Notes under the pieces: generated by a model
What the model saw: only the letters and a program-made list of their open reading frames with translations
The model's database searches: none
What the model was told of the DNA's origin: nothing
DNA from: Henckelia pumila
Lineage: Eukaryota; Streptophyta; Magnoliopsida; Lamiales; Gesneriaceae
NCBI RefSeq assembly: GCF_033568475.1
Contig: NC_133121.1
Coordinates: forward strand, 81,426,589-81,490,588
Direction of reading: 5' to 3'
DNA: 64,000 nucleotides
Translations under genes and position numbers: made by a program
Shown: piece by piece, positions 44,653-56,729 of the stretch
Numbering within the stretch: position 1 is the stretch's first letter
Layout of the letters: every line of letters begins with the position of its first letter

Positions 44653-45654
44653 AGTGTTATTTACACTCCAAAAAATACTAATCACACTCCGCTTTAATTT
44701 TTTATTATATATTGACAATATTATTCTTTCTTATTGTTTAGTAAATTTCCAAATAATTCTAAAATTTAAACACATACCTAATATAAACTAACTTACTTGT
44801 ATAATTAATAAACAAATAAATAAACAATCAATTAATTTTAGAGAAAATTTTAAAACTAATCTTCAAAATAGGAAAAAAATTATATTGTAAACCCGTTACA
44901 AATATAATTTATCATCATATTGATTGAATTCGGAGAATTTTTTTATTTATCTAATTTAATTTTTTAATAATACTATAGTATATTAAAAATGTAGAATATA
45001 ATATTTATTTTTATTTCTTTATAAATATGTCGTGAATTTGTAATATTAGTTTCAGTATAAATTATATAATATTGTGTAATCACTTGATTTGGAAACCAAT
45101 AAAATAAAATAATTAAAATTATAATAATCAGAATAATTTATTTCTATGTAATAAATTTAAGTAAATATTTCAATAAATAAAAGTAAATGAATACTTTTTT
45201 TGAACAAAATAAAAATAAAAAATATCTTTTCGGAACTTCAATCTATTTTCTGGTCAAATTTTCAAATATTTAATGAATTGAAATAATATAATATATATTC
45301 TTAAAATTAATAATGGAGATTATCATCATATAACCGAATCAAATTATACAATTTAGATAATAGTTAATATTTAATTTTATTTAACCAAAATTTTATAATA
45401 TTTTGTAAAATTCAAGATAAACATAAAATATATAAATATTTTTGCAAGTGAATTGTTAAAATTTTATCGTTTGATTATATCTATCTAGTCTAGAATAAAA
45501 ATATGAATGATTTAAACATAATAATTTTTATAATGAATGCAAAATATATGTTTGGAAGGTCAAACAAAATTTTATATGTATTTAGAAAGTCATAAATAAA
45601 GGTAATTTTGTCAACTAGTATAATAAAAATAAAATTTGGAGTGTGATTAACACT
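44653..45654. repeat. 1-kb unit with terminal inverted repeats (unclassified MITE)
   Basis: The left end AGTGTTATTTACACTCCAAA and the reverse complement of the right end AGTGTTAATCACACTCCAAA agree at 17 of 20 bases. The interior is AT-rich with no ORF of note. I find no clear target duplication, so the class is open. Confidence 0.55.
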
Positions 45655-46052
45655 ATTAGTAATTTATTTAAAGTATTAATCAAGTCTAGTGACACAGTTT
45701 ATAACAGATTTATGAATAAGATATGATGATTAAGTGAGTTAGATTTCGAAATCTATATCTCGAAAATATCAAATGCTACATCCTATGTTTTGGATATATT
45801 TAATGAATGATTACTCAAAAAGAAAATTTCGACAAATTTATTATATATTGTTTCCTAAATATTTTTTTTATTGTTTACAGATTGTTGGGGGAAAAAAACA
45901 GAATATCTGCATCTGTCAAAAACGCGTATGCCCCAAAAATATCTGTTTCTTTTTGGAACGATCCATCCATTAAGTATCCACAAAATTAGAATAAATATTA
46001 TCTTAATATAAATATTTAAATCTAACTTATCTTATCTTTCACACGCACTATA

Positions 46053-46095
<43 letters not shown>

Positions 46096-46941
46096 TTATG
46101 CTAACAAATTTTCATGTTATTTTTACTCTTCAGAATAATATGACAAACTAAAAATTCAAATGTACGTTTAGTTCGTCAAAAAAAAATTCAAATGTTTAGA
46201 TAAAAATAATATTTAGTACTTTTAAAAAAACTGAAAAATAGATTAATAGATATAAATACAGATAATTTACGAATAACTTAATTATCTGGAGGACCTTTAA
46301 CCTTATCGATATATTTTACGCATAGATGTGATACAAATTTGTAATTTGTATTTAAACTTGAGGTAAGGCTCTCTATTTTAGTTATATAATAATATAGAAT
46401 AGATATTTTTAATATGAATAAATTGAATTAAATACCTTCTGCTCGCTAATTTGTGCTCTACGATGTAGTATTTTGGATATGATAATATCTTATTACCTCA
46501 TTTAAATAAAATTACTAATAATTGGAAAAAAAGAAAAATGCTACATGTACACCTACTTGTTTATTAATACTCGAAATTAATATCTCTTTCAAACGAACAC
46601 CTAATCTCTTGCCAGTTAAAAAAGAAAATCAAAACTAATATTTCCAAAAGAAAAAAAGAGATTATGTTGGAAAAGAAACGATCAAGTGTTAGCAGAAGTT
46701 GAGCAGAACAAATAAATTGACCTTAAGCAAAAACATTCAAAAAAATTATAAACCATGAGCAATATTGTTTGTAAAGCTTGGGGCCAAAATGTCAATAGTT
46801 CACAACATAGAACAACCTTGTTAATAGACAAGGTAAGTTGGACATTCTAAAAGAAGGTTTTCCAATGACACACAAAATGTAATATTAGCGAGCACAAGGT
46901 ATTTAATACAATTTATTCATATTATATATATATATATATAG

Positions 46942-47105
46942 AGGAATTTTCCATTGCCCAACCATGTTTCTCCACTTGGTCCGCGACCACTAAAACCCGG
47001 TAGTGGGTTTTAGTGATGCAAAAAAAAAAAACCACTAAAATCCACTACCGAGTTTTAGTGGTCGCGGACCAAGTGAAAAAACATGGTTGGGCAGCTGAGC
47101 ATTCC
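46942..47105. mobile_element. Hairpin-forming MITE inserted in TA microsatellite
   Basis: Arms of about 74 bp (46942-47014 and 47032-47105) pair over nearly their whole length around a 17-base loop with an A-run. The core CACTTGGTCCGCGACCACTA appears in both arms. Both sides are TA repeats, as expected for insertion at TA (Stowaway/Tc1-mariner type), but TA repeats hide any duplication. Transcribed, it would make one long hairpin RNA. Confidence 0.6.
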
Positions 47106-47545
47106 TATATATATATATATATATATATATATAACTAAAATAGAGAGCCTTATTGCTCAAGTTTAAATACAAACTAGCATAGCCGCACACGCGTTGCTTG
47201 TGTATGAAATAATACAATATACTTAGTATATATGTTATATATAAATATTATATTATTTTCAATAATTTTTAAAATTATGTTTTTTCATTTCTAAAATAAT
47301 ATAAAAATAAATTTAAAAGTTACTTATCATTCTATCCTATCTATAATGGTTAGTTGAGAAAAAATATGTAAATATATAAATAAAATCTATTTTAATTATT
47401 TATATATATATAATGTAAAGGATAATTTTGGAAAAAAAGATGGTGTCCTCCCTCTAAGGTACTCAACTTTTATGTATAGTATAACTACCGAGTTTTAGTG
47501 GTCGCGGACCAAGTGGGAAAACATGGTTGGGCAGCTGAGCATTCC

Positions 47546-47577
<32 letters not shown>

Positions 47578-47924
47578 TAACTAAAATAGAGAGCCTTATT
47601 GCTCAAGTTTAAATACAAACTAGCATAGCCGCATACGCGTTGCTTGTGTATGAAATAATACAATATACTTAGTATATATGTTATATATAAATATTATATT
47701 ATTTTCAATCATTTTTAAAATTATGTTTTTTCATTTCTAAAATAATATAAAAATAAATTTAAAAGTTACTTATCATTCTATCCTATCTATAATGGTTAGT
47801 TGAGAAAAAATATGTAAATATATAAATAAAATCTATTTTAATTATTTATATATATATAATGTAAAGGATAATTTTGGAAAAAAAGATGGTGTCCTCCCTC
47901 TAAGGTACTCAACTTTTATGTATA
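47045..47924 (+). repeat. 440-bp tandem duplication
   Basis: Bases 47045-47484 are repeated at 47485-47924 with only a few differences, mainly in the TA microsatellite length. The unit starts inside the right arm of the hairpin MITE (ACTACCGAGTTTTAGTGG) and ends at ACTTTTATGTATAGTATA. The matching 60- and 66-codon minus-strand ORFs are by-products. Confidence 0.85.
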
Positions 47925-48361
47925 GTATAGATGTATAGTATAGATTACAATTGTATCACATCTATACGTAAAATATATCGATAAGGTTAAAGGTCCAGAG
48001 TAATTAAGTAATTCGTAAATCTGATCATTTATATCTAATTTATTTTTCAATTCTTTTTCAAAGTACTAATTAATATTATTTTATTTTTATTTAAAAATTT
48101 GAAGATTTAGTTTATCATATTATCCTAAAATTAACACGTATACAGTTAGACAAAAAATACTGAAAATGCAAAGTTAGTATACCAAAACTCACATCGAAAA
48201 AGTTAATGGACCAAAACCCAAAGGGATAAAGTGTTACTGGACCAAAAAACTTATTTTTCCTATAAGGATATATAATATTTCTCGAAATTTTCTTTTTGAG
48301 TAATCATTCATTAAATATCCAAATATAGGATGTAGCATTTGATATTTTCGAATTCGAAACT

Positions 48362-49817
48362 AAATGACACACACATTGTATGTATATAATTACCATTTTT
48401 TTTTACCATAGAATTCAAATCCAAATAATTAGTAATGTAATTAGCTTAAAATAAATGAATGTGATTAAAGGGGTAAGCGAGTCAAGCTATTTCGGAAGCA
48501 ACTCGATCAAAATTCGACTCGAGATCGATTTGATCGAGGTCAAGTAACTCGAGTGTTTTCCTAAGTCAAGTTCTGAGTTTCAATTATAATTTGTACTCGA
48601 GTAGCTTGTGAGCCACTCGAGTTCTATGTTATATATAGTCAGTCCATGAAAAATCACTACAACAAAAATCCAAATACACAACACCTCAAAGACAACGGTT
48701 TTAATTAAAACCGTTGTTTTTTAGCTTTTAACAACGGTTTTGATTGGATCGCTTTTGTGTTTTGGTTTATATATTTTTTTGTATTTTGGTTTCTAAATAT
48801 GCTTCTTTTTTATTTTTCTTAGTGTGGGGATGCTTAGTTGATTGGACAGACAAATCAGAAGATAAAGATGGATGCGACTTTCTTGAAGAATCTCTATTTA
48901 GAAAAAATGATCGATGTAGTTTCAAGTTTATCAAGATATTAGCATAGCTTTAGTTTCTAGTGTGCATGAAATTAGAATTCAAAATTTGAATATTGAGTAA
49001 TTTACAATACTGAAAAATTGTATATTAAATTTTATTTTCAAATTTTAAATTTTGAGAAATTTATAATATTGAAAATTTTATATTTTTTATTTTATATTTG
49101 AAAAAGACAAGGGTGAAAAACCGTTGTTAAATGAGTTTTAAAAACTGATGTTAAAGGCCCTGTTATTAAAAGTGTGATAAAAATACAACAGTTTTTAACC
49201 GCTGTCTTTATGAGCCAACGACAACGGTTTTTCACCGTTGTGAAAACGTTGTCATTGGCTAAAAAAGACAACGGTTTTTGACCGTTGTCTTTGACCGCAC
49301 TTTTAACAACATGGCTTTTAACATCGATTTCAGACCCCCTTTTAACAACGTTTTTGCACCCTTGTCTATTAACTTTTTTGTTGTAGTGAATAATATAGTC
49401 AATACTCGAGTTCTATTTATATTATATATATATATATATATATAATATAAATATGAAAATTAATGTATAGTATAGTCAATACATATCCAAATCCGAGTTC
49501 GAACTCAAGCTCATGATGGAGCTCAATCTTGACTTTATTACTCGATCGAACTTGAATATACAAGTTTTAAATCAAGTTGAGCTTGAGTAATATGGTACTT
49601 GAGCTTGACTCGGCTTGTTTGTACCCATTGGGACTATGATGAAACTAAGCAATAAGTTAAGAGTAATATCGCAACAAGAAGAAAGAGATATGATATCAAT
49701 AATTGTCATGATTAATGAATTTTATTAAATTTTTTTGAACCCATAACATTTTGAGTTTTCCTAAATATTATATGGTGAAATAATATTAAATGATTTTTAT
49801 GATATAATTTTTGGATA
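48362..49817 (+). repeat. Dispersed repeat, copy 2 (first copy 25025-25715)
   Basis: It is homologous to 25025-25715 on both sides of a 734-bp CACTA insertion. Shared blocks include TAATGTAATTAGC, AGCAACTCGATCAAAATTCG, GAGTTCTAT, TATAGTCAATA and GGTGAAATAATATTAAATG. No coding content. Confidence 0.7.
48655..49388. mobile_element. Non-autonomous CACTA (En/Spm) transposon, 734 bp
   Basis: The ends are CACTACAACAAAAA and TTTTTTGTTGTAGTG, perfect CACTA-type inverted repeats. The flanks are AAT on both sides (48652-48654 and 49389-49391), the 3-bp target duplication of the superfamily. Subterminal ACAACGGTTTTT/AAAACCGTTGT words recur in both directions near each end, the usual TNPA-like binding repeats. 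The interior has no transposase. It sits in a dispersed repeat whose empty copy is at 25025-25715. Confidence 0.93.
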
Positions 49818-51380
49818 GGTTTCCCGTGAGATCGTCTCACTGGCCGATCCAACACAACTAAAATGGCGTCAAATTTCAAACTCCGGATATTAGGTCAAAA
49901 TCAGAAATCTTCTTCAATTTTCACGTTCGTTTAGTTGATCTACACAAACAAAAACAAAAATCTTCTCGATTTTTCTTTCAATCTCGTGGAATCCAAATTC
50001 GGCCAATTTGGGTGATAAAACAGAATCTTCTTTGATTCTGATCGGCTGGCATCAAAGAGAGAACTGTTAGAGATTATTCATGGAACAACTGATTATACTT
50101 TCCTCAAATCATAAACATAACGCGTTGATGTGACTTTTAATGGTAGGGTATAGACCTGGTCTCTTATTTTTTTTATTTCAATGGATAGGTCTCTGTGCAA
50201 AAAGACTGTATTACCCATCATTTAAAATGATAAATAGAGTGTAAATACATGTTTTTCTCTCTCTTCTTTCTCTTCTTTCTCTTCTTCTCCCCCATATCTA
50301 TGCATTTTGTCTCACTATCATTCTGTATTTTTCAATGTTGTTGAATATTTTCAAACGAAATCATGTATATTCTGGTATTCATAAATTTTCGGTTCATATG
50401 AATGATTTCCAATTCATATGGACTGATTTTCAATACATATGGGCTGATTTCAAATGTTTTTTTTGGTTCACATATATTGATTTTCGACTGATATTCAGTT
50501 TATATCGATTGATGTCAACCGAGTATATTGAGTTTAACTGATTTTGTAGAAATGTTGTTTGATGTGAATACGTAGATAATGGACAAATACGACTGCATAT
50601 CTAGTCTGTATGCTAATATCCAACATTTTCTAGAATTTGGGACATATCAATGAAACTTAGAGACCACTTTCTTTTGAGACCAATTCCCAAAATCTTGTGA
50701 AGCGGTGATACTTTCGTGTCCTGAACTGATGTACTAAATGAATAGCATGTTGTACCAATTTGGTTCCCTCTGCCTATCGTTTCCCAAGCTTATTTTCCGA
50801 ACGATAGACTAACAACATCATTGCCAGTACATTCCTTTAAAGAAAATTTGTCATCTCAATACTACGGTGATAATTATTTTTGCACACTTGTTTTGTAATT
50901 CCTGAAAATTTTTAAATGACCACGTCGATCGCATGAAAATTATTTTATTAATTAATAAGTTTATTTATTTATAATAATGAAATTATTTCATTGATTTATT
51001 TTATGAACAATAAAAAATTCTTATAACTGATTTATATCACGACTTATACTTATTAAAGTAAGGATTTTAATGTTTTTATTTTGCGTTAGAGTTTTAATGT
51101 TTTCAGGAGATGAGGTCGAGGTGAAAATCGGAGGAAGATTCCTGGCTATGGTAAAATTTTAAATTTTATTATAAGGTAAAAGTGAGAAAGGATCGGCCCT
51201 TTTGTTTTAGTTATTTATTTATCTAAAAATATATTTTTAGCGAAAGATGAGTTGTGGGAAATTTTTTTATTTATAACTTTTAAGTTTAAACACTTTTTAT
51301 TATAGGTCTATCACTTTTTAATTTTTAATAGAAACTTTTAAAAATAATTAGGATCATATTTTTCTCTCCCAAAACCCACT
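49818..51380. other. Intergenic DNA without a recognised gene
   Basis: Starts with GTGAGATCGTCTCAC (49824-49840 area), a short palindromic word common in plant repeats. Bases 50335-50541 hold a 68-codon ORF produced by degenerate repeats of a CATATGGACTGATTTTCAAT-like word. Nothing else is recognised. Confidence 0.35.
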
Positions 51381-51735
51381 TCACATTAAAAAAAAAAGAG
51401 AAAAAAAAAACGTGAGAAAGAGAGGAGAGAAGAGATGGTGGCAGCTAGGTCACCCAAGGAAAGAAGAAGATTTTTGATCTGTCGATCCAAGAAAGTTTTT
51501 TATCGCTCTCAAGGTATCTTTCCTTCATAGACGTATCCTCGAATCATCTTCACACCAAATAAAAGCAAGTAAAATTCGTTTCTTTGATGTATCATTGAAA
51601 CCATAGTAGTTTTTAAAGGATTTTTACATGTTTTTAATGATTTTGACGTGATTTGATGAATTATTAATATGTACATGAAAATTTATGTACATGAAAATTT
51701 CAGTATGTGTGAACAGTGCCGTGAACAATGTGTTC

Positions 51736-51833
<98 letters not shown>

Positions 51834-52680
51834 ACTGTGTGCAGTGTGTGTTTTCGATGCAGTGTGTGTATTATGTGCGTGTGGTTGTGTGCACTGTGTG
51901 TTTTTCGATGAAGTGTGTGTGCTATGTGAAGTGTGTGCGTGAACAATGTTTGAACAATGGGGTGTGTGTTTGTGTGTGCAGCGTGTGTTTTTAGGTTTGA
52001 GTTGGTGGTGTGTGTATGTTAAAATTTGTGTTGTGTTAGATGAGTTGAAGTAAGAGAAAAATGTTTTGAAGTTTTGTGACTTGTGGTGAAGTTACGATTC
52101 CTTTTGGTCATGATATCCCACCACCAAAGAAGATTACACGTGGATGTAGGCCTTCGGATCATGATACCCCATCGAACATGGATTCCTTGTATGTGTTGAT
52201 CAAGTGCCCATTAAAAAAAAGTAAAAGTTTCTAAACCACATGTCAAAAAGTTTGAGGTTGAGAAAAGTTGAGAGTGTGTGAGTATTTTTAATTGAGGTGA
52301 ATGTGAAAAGTGTATGAGTTTCTTGTGTATGTGTTGATGCTTACATGAATTGAGGTTGAGGATTTATAGATGAATTGTGTTGAAAGTTTTAAAGTTAATG
52401 TATATGGATCTTGTTATTTTTCGGATTTACTTGTTAGGCCTTTAGGCTCACTAGACTTCTTCGATGAAGGTGAGGATGACTAAGTGGTGATTTCTGGCGA
52501 GGATAGTGGTTTGGAGCTGAGGGCACTTATCCAAGCCTTAATGTTTTCCGCGATATTGTTTAAGTTTATGCATTTTTATGGATAAAGTATGTTATGCTTA
52601 AATTAGTTGAATTTGAGGGATTGAGGATTTTATTATTATTTGAGGAGATTGTTAAAAGTTTTATTAATGTTTATTTTGAA
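51381..52680 (+). repeat. LTR-like relic with GT/GA microsatellite
   Basis: The words GTCGATCCAAGAAAGTTTT, TATCCTCGAATCATCTTCAC and TTAGGCCTTTAGGCTCACTAG are typical of plant Gypsy LTRs. A perfect (GT)10 at 51741-51760 is followed by (GA)35 at 51761-51830. The long low-complexity ORFs across it come from the microsatellite. Ends are not resolved. Confidence 0.4.
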
Positions 52681-52691
52681 ATAAGAGTAGG

Positions 52692-52849
52692 GATGACAAT
52701 GGGCCGGGTTTAAACCCAGCCCCGTGCTAAACCAGCCCCGGACGGGGCGGGTTCAAACCCGGTCAAACGGGTTTCGGGGCGGTGCGGGTCCAATCAACGG
52801 GTCCGGAGACGAGTCCGGGGCGGGTCTCGGGTTTGGGTGGACCCGCCCC

Positions 52850-52896
<47 letters not shown>

Positions 52897-53061
52897 AAAT
52901 ATATTATACATATTTAATATATATATATAATATAATAATAATATACTATATAAAATAATAATATACTGTATATATATAATAATAATAATATACTATATAA
53001 TTATATATATATATACAGTATGTAGTACGTAGTATATATATCTATTATCTATTATCTATTA
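52692..53061. repeat. GC-rich GGGGCGGG repeat and long TA tract
   Basis: From GGGATGACAATGGGCCGGG to ACCCGCCCCG (52692-52848) the DNA is an array of GGGGCGGGT/CGGGTTT words seen in many plant genomes. A TA tract follows (about 52851-52888), then AT-rich DNA with TATCTATTATC repeats up to the Helitron edge. Confidence 0.5.
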
Positions 53062-53342
53062 TCTATTACTATACTTAAAGCATGAATAACTCAAATTGGG
53101 CCTGTTTCCTTTCGGTACCCGGTAAGACAAAATACACGCGTTTTATTTTGGCTCAGGGAAAGGATACATGGTGATTGTATATTAGTTGAGGCTGTCGGTT
53201 GTTATCTCCTTCCCACCTACTTTGCTTTCCTTTAGGTTTTGCCCGTTCACTTGTTTTGCTTCCTCTACTCCGCATCGGTTACTCTTCCTATCTCTCCAAC
53301 TTCTTACGTTTTTTCGATTTCTATCCCCGTCGCTACTGTTGC

Positions 53343-53490
53343 CACTCCGAAATTGCATAAGGGTATCGATTTTGTCTGTGTTTTTTCCCTTCTTTGGTTT
53401 AAACACTACGGGACACTCCGAAATTGCATAAGGCCAAGGGTATCGATTTTGTCTGTGTTTTTTTTTCCTTATTTGGTTTAAACACTACGG
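53343..53490 (+). repeat. 70-bp tandem duplication in the Helitron 5' part
   Basis: CACTCCGAAATTGCATAAGG ... GGTTTAAACACTACGGGA occurs twice, starting at 53343 and 53413. The second copy has a few inserted bases. It creates overlapping short ORFs that are not genes. Confidence 0.8.
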
Positions 53491-56400
53491 GAAGCTAACG
53501 ATTTTGTTTTTATTTATTTTTCTCTTTGTTTTGCTTACATATATTTCAAAATATTTTCAGATCTGTTTTGTGTTTGGTCTACTCGCTGGTTTGCAGATCT
53601 TCGAGCGCTTTTGCTACAGGTTTGGGCTACTCGGCTTTTTTTAGGACTCTTTCTTTCTTGTTTTCATATGCGGTGCGTTGATCTGCTTCTTGTGTTTGTA
53701 GATTTAAGTTTTTGATTACTTAATTAAAAAATAAAGGCGGCAGAAAACATGTTATTTGGCTTTGCTACTATTCATTCTGCATGCAAAACTGAAGACGGGT
53801 TTTCATTTCGTCTTTCTTTTTCTTTTTTGTTTTGAATTATATACGTACGTGTTGTTTAGTTTTAAGATTTTTTTTCTCCATTGCTCTTGGAAAAAAGGTG
53901 TCCATGGTTGATGTCCTGCAATTTCGACCAACCTTCAGGATGTTATGTATTCAAGGGTTGGAAAACACTCACTGTAAATTTCCGTCTTTGTTTTGTGCAA
54001 AACTGATCTAATGGGTATAGCCAGCCTTTTACCATTTCAAATGAGCTTTTGTTATGCTTTTTTGTTTTCCCTAGGTTTCTCCCCATGTGAGATTTTCTTA
54101 TACTTGCTTCTTTTTCCTCGGTTTCTCCCTATGGGCTTTACATAAATATGTTTTTTTTTTAAATCTAACCTAACAGTAATGGGAACTGATTTAACTGAAT
54201 AGAAGTAATATTTCTTACTTTTTATGAATTTGTTTTACTTTCTTACTTTCCCACTTCGCTGAGGTTTATTTTCAATCTGCTTTTTTCACACAACCAAACC
54301 TCAGTTTGAATTTATTTTGAATCTGCAAAGTTATTTGGAATCTACTGCTTTTAGTATAGTTAATGTCTAAAATGATTAAAATAATATGATTTTTTTTATT
54401 GTCGATATTATATCAAATTAAATAAAATAAACTCATAATTCCGACACTCGGCGAAAAAAACTGTTGATTTTAATGTTTTTTATATACGAAATAAATAATT
54501 TGCGAATATTATTCGTGCATACTATAGATATTAGCAATCCTTGAAGAATAAACAGTGCATATTAAATATTTATTTATAGCAACCCTTTGAATAGTAATAA
54601 AAACGATGGATATAAATTCGAGCTAAGAAAATGAAGGAAACACCTTCTGGTAAAACCAAGTAATTTATTTAGAACTAAGATAATAATTGACAAGTAACAA
54701 AATAAAATGAAATAAGATGATGGATGTAGCACACATAAAAATAGTTTACTACACAAGTACAATCTAAGCGACATATTATTTTCTTAAGTACATTGTAATA
54801 CTCAGTTTCTACATATATTTTACAATGAAACACTTCTTATACTTCAAAACAACTATTTTTGTTATTTATTTATTGTACATATTAAGCACAATCCATATTA
54901 TTCGCATTGACTTCTGTTTCTATAGTGTCTGCATAATCTAACAGAAGCGAAAGCTTAACTTCCATATTAAGCACCCTTCGTAACAGAAAGACCCATACTT
55001 GGTTTGACAAAAATCTTCTGATCATTTCTTCTATTTCTTTCTAGAGTAAATCGTTGTATTGACATTGTGTACAATCAATACAAGTACAGTAAGCTTCGTA
55101 ATTCATTGTCTTCGATGTGTAAACAAAATTTGTGCTTACTAAGAAAGAAAAGAAATTCACGAATGTATTATTTCTTAAAGTAAGTAATTGTGGAAGTATA
55201 TATAAGATAAATTGTACTTAAAAAAACAATTTTCTGGTTGATGAGTTATTATATTTCTGACAAATGATGTGATATGTTTTGAAGATTTAATTGTGGATAG
55301 ATGACTCAGCAGCAACTATTGACAAGTGTTACTTTACAAATATTAAATAATTAATTCAAAATCTGAGTCATCGTATTACTATGCTATCTCCTGCCATTTG
55401 TAGTGATATAAAAAATGGACAAACAATATCCCATGATATATAAGTTACACAAAGTAACATTATTTTATAGGAAAAACAAAACCCCATTTGTAGTTCATAA
55501 TCAATTTCTGAAGTTATCCATATAGTTTTTGTGCTATGGTTATCTTATTTGGATATGCATAAGAACACAATTTCAATATAAAAAATCAGCCACTGAATAC
55601 AATATCAGAAAATCATGAAACTGATGTCATCTTTTTGGGAATAACCTTCGAAAAATATTTACCACGAAACCTTCTCTCAACTAAGATTTACAAAAGTTTT
55701 ATTGATCAATACTTTTAAAATTAACGACAGCATTTACAGTTCTCAAATGTTATTGAAGTTATAATTATTAAACTTATAATCAAAGCTTAGCTTTCATATA
55801 GAATTTTAAAAATCCTTAAAACATTAAAAAAATTATATAGCAGCTGTCAATATAGATAAAAAATCTTTTTTTGTGCTATCGGTGAAGATTGATACTGATA
55901 TTTAGTTTATCACAACATAAATATACAACAAATATATATAAATATTATATTTTTATATAACAATCAGTATCTTTAATAATTTGTAACTTACTAAGTATTT
56001 AAGAAAATTTAAAAGACAGAATATGTGAAGCTTGTTTTCAAAATTTTTTTTTACTTCCATTGTCCTATTATCTATGAATATATGTTTTTGAAATTAAACT
56101 TTGTAGAATTATTGTTTTACTATTATATGAACAACGTCGAGCTGACAAAACGACATCATTTAAACTAAATATTTTACTACCATGTTCATTCAGGACTTAT
56201 GCTCTGCTCATTCTCTTAACATAAATATATTCTAAATACATTAGTGTTGCCTTTTAATACATTGATTCAATAGACTCAATGTTATACTTTTTCTATCTTT
56301 ACATTATTTATTTTTTAATATTTCTTCGATACTGCTTTACCAGACCATATATTCTATATTTTCTAATAGGTATTAAAAAAAATGTTCAGATCTTCAACTC

Positions 56401-56729
56401 GCCCACAACATAGGTTTGACTCTCTTTGACAAGTAATTTATTTTCATTTGCTGTACGTTTGTATGCCCCTGTTATTATTTACCTCAGTCCAAGTTAGTAC
56501 ATAGTTAATTTATATGTTTAGGTTTTTCATTTAAATGTGTGCCATTTACTTTTTAATATAGCATAACACTTGTTTGTATCTAGGTTTTCCATTTTCTACC
56601 TAGCTTTTACACCTTAGATAGATTAACCGTTTTAGAAACTATGTCAAAAAGACAAACAACGCTGCCTCACAAGTTAGTAACATAACAAACTCTCACAAAA
56701 GGAAGTATACTTGTTTTGAAGATCGTAAG
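53491..56729. other. Helitron 5' region without recognised genes
   Basis: About 3.2 kb, T-rich then AT-rich, with no ORF over 70 codons and no recognisable exon. An ATG at 56641 (MSKRQTT) may belong to the true N-terminus of the Helitron Rep protein. Captured host fragments are possible but none is recognised. Confidence 0.4.

Larger units (their letters stand above)
45735..48350. repeat. Interrupted large inverted repeat
   Basis: Left segments 45735-45845 and 46228-46352 match, in reverse complement, 48268-48350 and 47940-48065. Shared words include AATATCAAATGCTACATCCTA and CCTTTAACCTTATCGATATA. The centre holds the hairpin MITE and the 440-bp duplication. Between the outer and inner arm segments the two sides are not alike, so it is a broken palindrome. 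TA microsatellites are at 46057-46092, 46922-46940, 47104-47132 and 47547-47578. Confidence 0.6.

Noticed and set aside
47035..47663. Two nearly identical minus-strand ORFs with an Ile-Tyr run
   Set aside because: Product of the 440-bp duplication and TA microsatellites.
51669..51994. Three ORFs of 70-88 codons rich in Arg-Glu or Ser-Leu/Thr-His
   Set aside because: They are translations of a perfect GT/GA microsatellite in several frames; no composition or motif of a real protein.
53182..53481. Overlapping ORFs on both strands at the Helitron left part
   Set aside because: Created by a 70-bp tandem duplication in T-rich DNA; no conserved segment.
54900..55140. Possible minus-strand coding stretch in the Helitron 5' region
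   Set aside because: Reading the reverse strand gave stops in all frames and no clear OB-fold or Helitron motif.
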